DNA from: Bacilli bacterium
Lineage (GTDB): Bacteria; Bacillota_I; Bacilli_A; RF39; UBA660
Length of the DNA: 32,269 nucleotides
Reading direction: 5' to 3'
Assembly: GCA_017510225.1 (NCBI GenBank)
Contig: JAFWNS010000039.1
Coordinates: 1 to 32,269 of the forward strand
Made by a program: the position numbers and the translations under genes. The notes under the pieces are model-generated. The model was not told where the DNA came from, made no database searches, and was given only the letters and a program-made list of their open reading frames with translations. How positions within the stretch are numbered: position 1 is the first letter of the stretch; each line of letters opens with the position of its first letter. Shown here piece by piece: positions 24,166 to 32,127 of the stretch.

Positions 24166-24645
24166 ATGAATAAAAAACCTATTTTTTTGGATTTAGATGG
24201 TGTAATTTTAGATTCTGAAGAATTAATACTACAGCAAAAAGAAAAGAAAAAAGAAATTAGCTGGGATGATTTTTTTTCTACTGTTGACTGGGATACAATA
24301 TATAAAGAATCAAAACCAATTAATAATTCCATTGAAATAATTAAAGAGTTAGAAGCTAGAAAAGAAGAATTAGTAATTCTAACGAAAATACACACATTAA
24401 ATGAAATGAATGCAAAAGTATATGATTTACGAAATAATAGAGAAATAGAAACACCCATTTTATTTGTACCACCACATGTAAAAAAATCAGAGATTTATAT
24501 TCCTAACAATAAAGAAATTTTAATTGATGATTCACTTAAAAATATAAATGATTGGAACAACAAAGGTGGAGAAGGAATTTTATTTGATATAAATGCTAAT
24601 GATAATGAAAAACAAAAAGTTAAAAGTTTAGAATTTTTACTTTAG
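24166..24645 (+). CDS. small HAD-superfamily phosphatase
   Basis: A 159-aa HAD hydrolase: motif I FLDLDGVILD (nucleophile D8, acid/base D10), motif II in LVILTK (Thr near residue 74), a Lys in the HVKKSE stretch as motif III candidate, and motif IV LIDDS. The very small cap and overall size resemble deoxyribonucleotidase-like (NT5C) HADs, so a nucleotide or sugar-phosphate monoester is a plausible substrate. It is the first gene of the three-gene cluster: the next starts 13 bases downstream. Codon use (acg, ccc, cac) is less A/T-biased than in the flanking core genes, hinting at acquisition. Confidence 0.82.
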   Translation: MNKKPIFLDLDGVILDSEELILQQKEKKKEISWDDFFSTVDWDTIYKESKPINNSIEIIKELEARKEELVILTKIHTLNEMNAKVYDLRNNREIETPILFVPPHVKKSEIYIPNNKEILIDDSLKNINDWNNKGGEGILFDINANDNEKQKVKSLEFLL

Positions 24646-24658
24646 GAAGTGATAATAT

Positions 24659-26980
24659 ATGAAAGGACGTAATGAGTTCATTAATTCTTTAAGTCAAAAA
24701 TATAATGCAGTGTGCTTTGATATAGATGGTACGCTAACACAAGAAAATTCTATACATCTTGAAGAAAATGCAATTTATATGATTGGTGATTTAATAAAAC
24801 ATAAAATCCCAGTAGTTTTTATAACTGGACGCGGAGAAACAGGTTTGAATAATTTAAAGAATGATTTATTTGGAACATTAAACAAAAAATATAGACTATA
24901 TAAAAAAGACTTAATGAGAATATATATTCTAACTAATGATGGTGCCAAACTATATCAAACATCAGAAGATAGTATTGATAAAATATGGGATAAAGAGATT
25001 TATATTTCTACTAAAGATGCGTTTGAGCAATTAAATAAATTTAATGACTATATTAAAGACAATCAAGAATTTAATGAATTGTTGATTTCATATTCAACAG
25101 ATAGAAATAATATACTTTTAAATATAAGATTTATTTTTGATAATGAAACAGAACTTACTAAAACTTTAGATAACTTAAACAATACTATTATTAAAGAAAA
25201 TTTAGATAAGTTAAATATAACAAGGGGAGTATTTGAAGGAAAAACCGTACTCCAAATAGGAACTTCAAAAAAAGAAAAGGCCATTGAACTTGCGGAAAAA
25301 ATCATAGGTGTTCCAGAAAATTCTATGATTAGAATTGGTGACTGCGGAGATGAAAATGGTAATGATTATTCTATGTTAAATTGTGAACAGGGTTATAGCG
25401 TAGATAAAATAAGTAGTGATCAAAAATCTTGTTTTCCTATAGTAGATAATTTAGGAAATGTTTTGAAAGGTGTAGAAGCAACTAAATATTTAATCAAAAC
25501 AGCCAAATTGTTACCAACAGTATGTTTAGAAAAAGCTGACAAAGAAACATATTATAAAGATTATGCAAAGATAGAAGCGAAGATAAATAATAGAAAAGAT
25601 AGTTTTAACAAAAAATTGGAACAAGTAATTGATAGTAATTTTAATTTAATAAACGGACATGCTGATTTATTTGATAAAAACAGCGGAAGTATTAAAATAC
25701 CAATGTATGAATGGGCTTTAATAAATGATGATAATCCTTTAAAGAAATTATTTAATAAAGAAATAGATAAAAATCTAATATATTCGTTAAGAGACAACAA
25801 AAACTTTTTATTACGTGGTTCAAAAACTTATTATTATTTTTTAGCTAACAGAAAAAGTAGCGAGAATAACGACTATACAAGTCCCGAAAATGTTATTGAA
25901 TGGTATAAAAACAATTTAACTTTCATTAATGATGCATATAATGCGGTAACACAAACAAATAATCTTAATGATATAACGAACAAAAAGATGATATTAGGTA
26001 TACTAGATAATATTAGGAATTCATTACTTATATTATTACACAGTAATATAGTCAGCAATTATGACAAAGATAACATTCTCATAAATTTGAGTAACACTAA
26101 TAACAGTCAAATAAGGCTTTTAAATAGTTTAAACAGTTTAAATGATAGAATGATGGCTAATATCTGCTTTAATGAAAACTACAAAATAGAAAAAAATGAT
26201 ATATTGGGCATACTAAAAGATTCAAAAAGTACAGTCACTAAAAATTTAGATAAATTTAAAGAAAAAGTAGAAGAAAAAGATTATTCAAAAGAATATAGAA
26301 CGTATAGAGAAATTGATAATTTTGCAGAAAACTATATAAATTTATATTTAACTACTAGCGATGAGTATGACACTAGTGTATGTGGTATGGCATATGGAGG
26401 AGAAGAATTATCAATAATATATAAAATCATTCATCCTCAAGTTCAAGATGTATGTATTCTAAAGTTTAATAAAGAAGTATCAGGTTATAAGAATAAACAA
26501 TTAATAGAATTACGAAAGTTTGATATAGAAAATTATAATGGAATAAGAGTTTTAGGAGATATAAGTAATAAGAATATTATGTTAATGGATGATAATATTC
26601 TAAGTGGAAAAACCATTCAATTAGCCATAAACTCATTATATGATATTGGATTTAAAACAAAAGGAGTAAATATAGTCAGATATCCAAGTATTAATAGGAT
26701 AGATCAAATGTTTATGGAAAATCATAGTGCTGTAGACTATAAATTATTCTTTGATTATATAAATGGTCTTAATTTTTCAAGTCCGTACAGTTGGAGGGAT
26801 GAAAACAAATTTGATATATATAAAGATTCGTTAGGAGTATTTGATTTAAATAGAAAAAAGATTATAGAATGTTTAGTAAAAAATCATGATTATACAAAAG
26901 ATAGTGAAGTGGCAGAGTATATTTCTAACAGGATAAGTGAAGGAAAGCAAAAACAAAAAAATATTGATGAATCACTATAA
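24659..26980 (+). CDS. HAD phosphatase - helical region - phosphoribosyltransferase fusion
   Basis: A 773-aa three-part protein. Residues about 15-270 are a Cof-like HAD domain: FDIDGTLTQEN (D21, D23), VFITGRGE (Thr of motif II), a Lys in the TSKKEKAIELAEK region, and RIGDCGDENGND (motif IV). About 290-560 is Asn/Lys/Leu-rich and predicted helical, with no motif I can name. About 570-720 is a type I phosphoribosyltransferase-like domain: MLMDDNILSGKTIQLA (641-656) matches the PRPP-binding loop (D644, D645, then S-G-K-T), preceded by VCGMAYGGEEL, a PRTase first-loop-like segment. The enzyme could make or break an N- or O-ribosyl phosphate link and dephosphorylate the product. AGGAAG precedes the ATG. 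Specific substrate unknown. Confidence 0.8.
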   Translation: MKGRNEFINSLSQKYNAVCFDIDGTLTQENSIHLEENAIYMIGDLIKHKIPVVFITGRGETGLNNLKNDLFGTLNKKYRLYKKDLMRIYILTNDGAKLYQTSEDSIDKIWDKEIYISTKDAFEQLNKFNDYIKDNQEFNELLISYSTDRNNILLNIRFIFDNETELTKTLDNLNNTIIKENLDKLNITRGVFEGKTVLQIGTSKKEKAIELAEKIIGVPENSMIRIGDCGDENGNDYSMLNCEQGYSVDKISSDQKSCFPIVDNLGNVLKGVEATKYLIKTAKLLPTVCLEKADKETYYKDYAKIEAKINNRKDSFNKKLEQVIDSNFNLINGHADLFDKNSGSIKIPMYEWALINDDNPLKKLFNKEIDKNLIYSLRDNKNFLLRGSKTYYYFLANRKSSENNDYTSPENVIEWYKNNLTFINDAYNAVTQTNNLNDITNKKMILGILDNIRNSLLILLHSNIVSNYDKDNILINLSNTNNSQIRLLNSLNSLNDRMMANICFNENYKIEKNDILGILKDSKSTVTKNLDKFKEKVEEKDYSKEYRTYREIDNFAENYINLYLTTSDEYDTSVCGMAYGGEELSIIYKIIHPQVQDVCILKFNKEVSGYKNKQLIELRKFDIENYNGIRVLGDISNKNIMLMDDNILSGKTIQLAINSLYDIGFKTKGVNIVRYPSINRIDQMFMENHSAVDYKLFFDYINGLNFSSPYSWRDENKFDIYKDSLGVFDLNRKKIIECLVKNHDYTKDSEVAEYISNRISEGKQKQKNIDESL

Positions 26981-26986
26981 CAAAAA

Positions 26987-26995
26987 TGATATAAT
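26987..26995 (+). promoter_or_regulatory. internal promoter before the PfkB-SIS gene
   Basis: TGA-TATAAT in the 74-base gap after the HAD-PRTase stop; the start codon is 59 bases further, an unusually long leader for this window. The gene may therefore be transcribed both with the operon and alone. Confidence 0.55.
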
Positions 26996-27054
26996 ATATA
27001 TTGAAAAGAAAATTGTATACATTGAAGATATTTAAACATAAAAGGAGAGTAGTT

Positions 27055-29013
27055 ATGAGAGTAATAAGTATAGGAGATTTAGTAACAGATTATTATTATC
27101 AAAATGGGAAATTATTAGGAGTTAATGGTGGTATAACTTCCCATAATATAGTTGCTAATTTAACCAAATGGAAAATAGAAACTTCTGTTTTTGGTGTTTG
27201 TGGAAATGATGCAGCTGGATTGATAGCAATTAAAAGTTTAGATGATTTAAAAGTAGATACTTCAAATATAATAAAGAACGAGGATATCAAAACTAGATGT
27301 TTTCATGTATCTTATATAAAAAATGGAGACAAAACATCATTTAGTTCAAAAAAAAGATGTCCAATTTGTAATAATAAAAAATGGTATGATAAAAGTAAAA
27401 TTAATACTGACAAAATAATAAAAGATATAAAAAATGATGATATTTTAGTTTTTGATAATTTAAATGATAAAAATCAAAAAATTATTGATAGTGTTAATAA
27501 TAAAAGAATGTTAGATTTAGGCCAATACTTTGAGTTTGAAGACCTTTCTGATAAAAAAATAATTGATAAACTAAATAATAAATTTGAAATAGTAAATTTA
27601 AATGAAAGAGTAGAAAAGTACTTAAAGAAAAGATTTAATATAAAAAATGAAGTAGAGCTATATAAAAAGATATCTCCAAAGTTACTAACTATCACAAAAG
27701 GTAAGTCCGGTGCAAAATTCATATATAGTGGCATTAAATATGAATTTACTCCTAAACACATAGGAGAAGAAGTTGATCCTACAGGAGCAGGAGATGCATT
27801 TTTCTCGTGTATTATAAAAGAATATATTAAAAATAATATGATCATAGATGAAACAAAATTTGAGAAATGGTACAACGCATCAGTAAAGTTGACTAGCAAG
27901 GTAGTAGAAAAAATGGGTGCAAGAGGACATCTACACAGTCTTTATAAAATTAAAATAAAATCTGATTGTTGTCATTGTGATACTTTTGATTTTGTGGAAA
28001 GAAAGAAAATTAAAAGATGTAATATTAATATTAATAACTTAGAAAAAAGAATTAATAATGCTCTAGATAGTAATGCTTATTCCCAATTAAAAAAAGTTGG
28101 GTTTAATAAAAACGATAATTATATATTTACTGGAACAGGAGGATCATTAGCAGGTGCAAAATTTGCATCAAATATAATAAATTATATTTACGGTAGCAAT
28201 ACTTATGCGTTGACTCCTAGAGAGGTTGTTTATAGAAATAACAAAAACATAAACAAAATTTTGTTGTTTAGCTATTCTGGAACTACAAATGATGTTTTAG
28301 AGTCCGCAAAAGGATTTGATAAAGATAGTAGTATTATAATTACTAAAGGTAATCAAAAAAAAGTAAGCGAAAAAACCGGATTTAAACAAAAAAATATAAT
28401 CAGTTATACAACTGCTAATAATAAAGGAAAAGAAAGAGGATTCTTATCGTTTGAAGGTGCCGTTGTTCCAGCTACATTATTTTTAAAATATTATATAGAA
28501 ATGAAAGAACTTAATATAAATATAAAAGAATTTATACATAGTTCAATAGAATATTGGAATGAATACTTTGAAGAATATTTTAGTAATAATGACATTAAGA
28601 AGGTATTCAGTAATACAATCAATATATTTACTGGTGACTATACCAATTGTGCATGTATTGACACAGAAAGCAAATTAATAGAATCAGGTATTTATAACTG
28701 TTTGGTTCATGAAAAAAAGAATTTTTCACACGGCAGATTTATCAACTATGAAAACTTGAAAAACAAAAGCAGCATATATTTTAAACAAAAAACAACAAGT
28801 AAATATGAAAAAAAATTATTAAATTATTTAGATAAAGGAGAGAATTTAATAGTTGAAAGCAAATATAATGATATTTTATGTGAATATGATCTACTAATTG
28901 CATCTCAATATATTATATATTATATTGGTAAATATTTAGATGTTGATGTATCAAAACCTAAATATTCTGAAGATTCTATGAAAATATATTTTTATAAAGG
29001 CGAACTAGACTAA
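27055..29013 (+). CDS. PfkB-family kinase fused to double SIS domain
   Basis: A 652-aa fusion. Residues 1-290 are a ribokinase/PfkB kinase: N-terminal VISIGDLVTDYY, NGGITSHNIVANLTKW, and the catalytic/anion-hole signature DPTGAGDAF (241-249). About 350-640 is a sugar isomerase-like region with two SIS modules: TGTGGSLAG (359-367) and SYSGTTND (406-413) in the first; IFTGDYTNCACIDTESKL and HEKKNFSHGRF in the second, as in GlmS/AgaS isomerases. Cysteines C102-x2-C105 in the kinase and C305/C306/C308 at the linker could bind a metal. Kinase plus aldose-ketose isomerase on one chain implies sequential steps on one sugar. Start 27055 has AGGAGAG; the upstream in-frame TTG at 27001 has none. Confidence 0.83.
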   Translation: MRVISIGDLVTDYYYQNGKLLGVNGGITSHNIVANLTKWKIETSVFGVCGNDAAGLIAIKSLDDLKVDTSNIIKNEDIKTRCFHVSYIKNGDKTSFSSKKRCPICNNKKWYDKSKINTDKIIKDIKNDDILVFDNLNDKNQKIIDSVNNKRMLDLGQYFEFEDLSDKKIIDKLNNKFEIVNLNERVEKYLKKRFNIKNEVELYKKISPKLLTITKGKSGAKFIYSGIKYEFTPKHIGEEVDPTGAGDAFFSCIIKEYIKNNMIIDETKFEKWYNASVKLTSKVVEKMGARGHLHSLYKIKIKSDCCHCDTFDFVERKKIKRCNININNLEKRINNALDSNAYSQLKKVGFNKNDNYIFTGTGGSLAGAKFASNIINYIYGSNTYALTPREVVYRNNKNINKILLFSYSGTTNDVLESAKGFDKDSSIIITKGNQKKVSEKTGFKQKNIISYTTANNKGKERGFLSFEGAVVPATLFLKYYIEMKELNINIKEFIHSSIEYWNEYFEEYFSNNDIKKVFSNTINIFTGDYTNCACIDTESKLIESGIYNCLVHEKKNFSHGRFINYENLKNKSSIYFKQKTTSKYEKKLLNYLDKGENLIVESKYNDILCEYDLLIASQYIIYYIGKYLDVDVSKPKYSEDSMKIYFYKGELD

Positions 29014-29023
29014 TCATTTATAA

Positions 29024-29048
29024 AAAAAGCACTAATTTAGTGCTTTTT
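29024..29048. terminator. bidirectional terminator, PfkB-SIS and HdeD-like genes
   Basis: AAAAAGCACTA and TAGTGCTTTTT form an 11-bp stem with a 3-base loop between convergent genes. Confidence 0.88.
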
Positions 29049-29631
29049 ATTTAGTAATATCTGAAAGTTTTTTCTTTAGTTCTTTACTAATATCCTGTAC
29101 ATCTTTTTTAATAATTATTACATCAATTATATTAATAACTGAATGAACCATAATCATTATTCCTGCGAATAATGTTATAGAAATCATAGATGCAAATGGA
29201 TTAAATACTACTAATATTCCAATAATTAAATCTAATATACCAAGTACTAAGATGCTTTTCCAAGGAAGTTTAGTATTAGATAATTTATTTGCTACTTTAA
29301 TAAGATTAATACTTGATAAGATCATCCATATACCAATTATAATTCCAAATATATCATTTAATGCTTTAGGACTTAAACAAAGAAGAATAGATCCTATTAA
29401 TATTGATATAACACCAGAGAATAATCCATCAAAAGGAACATTGTATTTACTAGTATTAAATTCCATATATATTAGGAAAATACCATATGCAATAAAATAT
29501 ATAGCAGCTATTATTCCAACTGTTGCTATTGATGCTACTGGGAAGAACATCATTGTTAATCCAACAAAAAATGTTAATACAGATGTAATAATCATATAAT
29601 TAGTAGTCTCATTAAATTTTTCTTTCAACAT
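29047..29631 (-). CDS. HdeD/DUF308-family membrane protein
   Basis: A 194-aa protein with six hydrophobic segments in three hairpin pairs and the DUF308 pattern (VGIIAAIYFIAYGIFLIY, GVISILIGSILLCLSP, GILDLIIGILVVFNP). E. coli HdeD is an acid-resistance membrane protein; the Firmicutes members have no proven function. The C-terminal tail (KKDVQDISKELKKKLSDITK) is charged and cytosolic. An AGGAGTAATT ribosome site precedes the ATG on the minus strand. It is transcribed alone and divergently from the ITPase-Nudix gene. Confidence 0.85.
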   Translation of the reverse strand: MLKEKFNETTNYMIITSVLTFFVGLTMMFFPVASIATVGIIAAIYFIAYGIFLIYMEFNTSKYNVPFDGLFSGVISILIGSILLCLSPKALNDIFGIIIGIWMILSSINLIKVANKLSNTKLPWKSILVLGILDLIIGILVVFNPFASMISITLFAGIMIMVHSVINIIDVIIIKKDVQDISKELKKKLSDITK

Positions 29632-29666
29632 AATTACTCCTTTCTAGATATATTATAACAAATATA

Positions 29667-29688
29667 TGATATAATTGCACTAGGTGAT
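29667..29688 (+). promoter_or_regulatory. compact promoter and ribosome site of the ITPase-Nudix gene
   Basis: TGA-TATAAT (29670-29675) then AGGTGAT, with exactly 16 bases between -10 box and ATG 29692, the same geometry as the sirtuin promoter. Confidence 0.65.
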
Positions 29689-29691
29689 ATT

Positions 29692-30663
29692 ATGGAAAAA
29701 GTATTAATTGCAACCACAAATAAAGATAAATATGATATAGTATCAAAGATATTTAAGAATACTATTTTTCCTGAAGAAGAATACATAATAGAAAAGTTAA
29801 CTAAAGATATGAATGTACCAGATGAAAAAGAAAAAGGTAGTAATGTAGAAAGAGCTAGACAAAAAGCATTAAACGCTTTTAATTATTTAAAAGATTATAA
29901 TTACGATTATATTGTTGGATTAGATGATGCCTTAGTTATAAAAGATAAAATAGAACCTAATATTAAAGAATATATAGAAAAATTACTTTTTGAAAACTAT
30001 TTATTTAATGGAGAAGAATATGGCTTTAATAGAGCCTATTGTATTATTGATAAAGATGAAGAATTATATGAAGTAAATATTACAATACCATATATTTATA
30101 AGAGTTTAGAAAAAGACTATGAATTAAAACCAAATACTTATCCCTTATCTAAAGTAGCTTATGCAATCGGATATAATAAACCAATATGTGATTTAAATAG
30201 AGAAGATGAAATAAACTATTATTTAAAATATGTTAAAGATGATTTAATGAATTTTAAAATAAAAATATATGATCTAGGTTATTGTGATGATAATGAGTTA
30301 ACTCGAGTAGTATGTGTATCAAAGTACAAAGATAAATATGTTTTTGCATATAATAAAAAAAGAAATGGTTGGGAAATACCTGGAGGACATATTGAAGAAG
30401 GAGAAACTTGGGAAGAAGCAGCTAAAAGAGAAATGTATGAAGAAACAGGTGCAACAAAAATAAAAATTGAACCAATATGTATCTACAAAATAAGTAATTA
30501 TGGACTACTTTGTTATTGTGAAATATTAGAGTTAAAAGATTTACCTAAGGAATATGAAATGGAAGAAATAATGTTTTCAGATACTCTTCCAGATAATTTA
30601 ACATATCCAGAAGCATTTAAGTTATATTTTAAAACAGTAAAAAATAAAAAAGGACTAGAATAA
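29692..30663 (+). CDS. ITPase-like (HAM1/RdgB) domain fused to Nudix hydrolase
   Basis: A 323-aa protein with two domains. Residues 1-190 resemble the HAM1/RdgB non-canonical purine NTP pyrophosphatase: VLIATTNKDKYDIVSKIF at the N-terminus, ERARQKALNAFNYL, then IVGLDDALVI where RdgB has the ADDSGL loop. The match is partial, so activity is uncertain. Residues 200-323 are a Nudix domain with a complete box, G232-x5-E238-x7-R246-E-x2-E250-E251-x-G253. Both folds destroy damaged or inappropriate nucleotides by cleaving off pyrophosphate, so a fused nucleotide-pool sanitiser is the natural reading; the Nudix substrate (8-oxo-dGTP, NDP-sugar or other) cannot be told. Compact promoter upstream; an imperfect hairpin follows the stop. 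Confidence 0.85.
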   Translation: MEKVLIATTNKDKYDIVSKIFKNTIFPEEEYIIEKLTKDMNVPDEKEKGSNVERARQKALNAFNYLKDYNYDYIVGLDDALVIKDKIEPNIKEYIEKLLFENYLFNGEEYGFNRAYCIIDKDEELYEVNITIPYIYKSLEKDYELKPNTYPLSKVAYAIGYNKPICDLNREDEINYYLKYVKDDLMNFKIKIYDLGYCDDNELTRVVCVSKYKDKYVFAYNKKRNGWEIPGGHIEEGETWEEAAKREMYEETGATKIKIEPICIYKISNYGLLCYCEILELKDLPKEYEMEEIMFSDTLPDNLTYPEAFKLYFKTVKNKKGLE

Positions 30664-30681
30664 TTCTAATCCTTTTATTTT
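30648..30681 (+). terminator. terminator of the ITPase-Nudix gene
   Basis: AAAAGGACTAGAAT faces ATTCTAATCCTTTT with one C-A mismatch, followed by T-rich sequence that runs up to the tRNA fragment. Confidence 0.7.
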
Positions 30682-30682
30682 T

Positions 30683-30730
30683 TAATGGCAGGGGATGCAA
30701 GAATCGAACTCGCAACAGTGGTTTTGGAGA
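30683..30730 (-). repeat. 48-bp direct repeat, left copy (tRNA-Trp 3' fragment, att-like)
   Basis: The 48 bases are identical to 32128-32175. They comprise the 3' half of tRNA-Trp from the anticodon loop through the encoded CCA, plus three bases beyond. The 5' half is missing: to its right the sequence diverges within the anticodon stem. This is what remains at the far end after an element inserts into a tRNA gene. Confidence 0.9.
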
Positions 30731-30765
30731 TGGTGTCAATACTTTAATAGACCTTTCTTCACCTT

Positions 30766-30796
30766 TTTTTGACCTGGAGTACGAAAAGGTCAAAAA
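30766..30796. repeat. 10-bp inverted repeat inside the island's left end
   Basis: TTTTTGACCT (30766-30775) and AGGTCAAAAA (30787-30796) are exact complements 11 bases apart. A further ATTTTGACCTT occurs at 32052-32062 near the right end. Such repeats near att sites can be integrase arm-binding sites; alternatively this is a simple hairpin. Confidence 0.5.
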
Positions 30797-30840
30797 TTCG
30801 CGGGCTTCGCCTGTAAGTTGTAGAAAGATATAACTAATAA

Positions 30841-30875
30841 AAACTTCAGATTATATAATCTGAAGTTTTACTATT
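30841..30875 (-). terminator. palindromic terminator of the island gene
   Basis: A perfect 30-base palindrome (arms AAAACTTCAGATTAT and its complement) lies 16 bases after the stop of the minus-strand gene, with T residues following on that strand. Confidence 0.8.
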
Positions 30876-30885
30876 TCACAAATAA

Positions 30886-31812
30886 TTATTTTTCAATTGG
30901 TACTCTCACTTTTTGTTCTTCTATCAACATGACAAATCTTATAAATGATCCTGTTAAATAAATTAGATAATCAATTTCAATTTCAACAACAGAATTGTCG
31001 TGTTTCGCGTGTTGATTATTGTATTTTGCATAGTAATCAATTAATAAGGTATACATATTTGAAATTTCTTTAGAAATATCATTATCACTAAAATATTTTC
31101 CAATTTCTGATTTTTGATTTTCTAAAGATTTATTATTATTAAGTATTTTCTTTAAAAATAATTCTAAACAAACTCTTAAATCATCAACTATATTTCTACA
31201 ATTTTTACTAGTTCTTTCAGTTTTTATAGCTTTAGAAAATAAATTCTTTGTGTCAGGATAATTGTTAAGCCAACTTAAAAGATCTGTAATAAGAGGTTTA
31301 TCTAAAAATTCAACATCGCATGGATAAATATCAAAAGAATCATTGCCTTTTAGTATTTTTGCATTTATATTACAAATTTTCATCGCCTCGGCAAAACGTA
31401 ACGCAAGTGTATCATTAGATATAAAACCATTAAAATCATAACTTAAGGTTAATTGTAGAAAGAATAAAAAAAATCTATAATCTTGAATATCATCCATTTT
31501 TAATTTTTTTAAATAAGAATATAATTCTTTATGTGCAAAATTATCAAAATTATTTGCTTTTATTATAATACCAAGATTAGAAGAAATTTCTAAGCAATAA
31601 TCGTTTATATACTCACATCTTTCATCACTAAAAACACCATGATTCGGAGAATGTTTATGAAATTCGTCATCTAATATAGTTAAACACCTATTTTTGAATT
31701 CTTCTTTTTTTTCACTATTATCTATAATGTTCCATCTTTTATTAAAAGCTTCTCGTTGTGAAAATAACTTACTATTATCAGTAGTAATCTCTATTTCTTT
31801 TATACTAGACAT
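30886..31812 (-). CDS. unknown 308-aa island cargo protein, possibly HEPN-like
   Basis: Not securely recognised. A soluble, largely helical protein. The C-terminal third has CRNIVDDLRVCLELFLKKIL, KSLENQ, and then YYAKYNNQHAKHDN (about 260-273) followed by EIEIDYLIYLTGSFIRFVML. The last segment has the N-x4-H spacing (N266, H271) seen in some HEPN RNases, which would fit a defence cargo, but the evidence is weak. Start 31812 has AGGAGGGA upstream and a TGG-TATTAT -10 candidate at 31838-31843. The frame continues further upstream through GC-richer sequence, but with no ribosome site. It is the only gene between the tRNA-Trp repeats, so it is probably the cargo of a small integrated element. Confidence 0.75.
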   Translation of the reverse strand: MSSIKEIEITTDNSKLFSQREAFNKRWNIIDNSEKKEEFKNRCLTILDDEFHKHSPNHGVFSDERCEYINDYCLEISSNLGIIIKANNFDNFAHKELYSYLKKLKMDDIQDYRFFLFFLQLTLSYDFNGFISNDTLALRFAEAMKICNINAKILKGNDSFDIYPCDVEFLDKPLITDLLSWLNNYPDTKNLFSKAIKTERTSKNCRNIVDDLRVCLELFLKKILNNNKSLENQKSEIGKYFSDNDISKEISNMYTLLIDYYAKYNNQHAKHDNSVVEIEIDYLIYLTGSFIRFVMLIEEQKVRVPIEK

Positions 31813-32103
31813 GATAATCCCTCCTAAATGTATATTTATAATACCATATAATAATGTAATAATAAAGTTGATACTAAGAACAATCTTGTAATTTCTTATA
31901 TTATCATGTGTTATATAATTATAAAATAAAAGAACCGCCTTCCCCCCTGCACCTATTGAGATTCTGACTTTTGATTTTCTTTTACTATTTATCAATACTT
32001 TTTAAAAGAGGGGCTATAGAAATCCTACTACTTTTGGGCAAATGTTCAAAGATTTTGACCTTCCGTGTTCAAGCAAAAAAGACCCCATACTATGATATAA
32101 AAA
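31813..32103. other. non-coding right end of the tRNA-Trp island
   Basis: About 290 bases with no credible gene. It holds the minus-strand promoter candidate for the island gene (31838-31846), a GC-richer patch (31930-31960), one copy of the TTTTGACCT motif (32053-32061) and the A-run that forms the tRNA terminator's T-tract. Short open frames here lack ribosome sites, and one runs into the tRNA gene, so I treat them as chance. Confidence 0.55.
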
Positions 32104-32121
32104 AAGTAGCACTAGCTACTT
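32097..32121 (-). terminator. terminator of tRNA-Trp
   Basis: On the minus strand AAGTAGC-TAGT-GCTACTT followed by seven or more T, 7 bases beyond the repeat. It would end the tRNA transcript before the island gene's promoter region. Confidence 0.8.
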
Positions 32122-32127
32122 GTTTTC

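Noticed and set aside
31813-31995. N-terminal extension of the island gene
   Set aside because: No ribosome site; it includes the promoter region and the GC-richer patch, while AGGAGGGA supports the start at 31812. A remnant of another gene here cannot be excluded.
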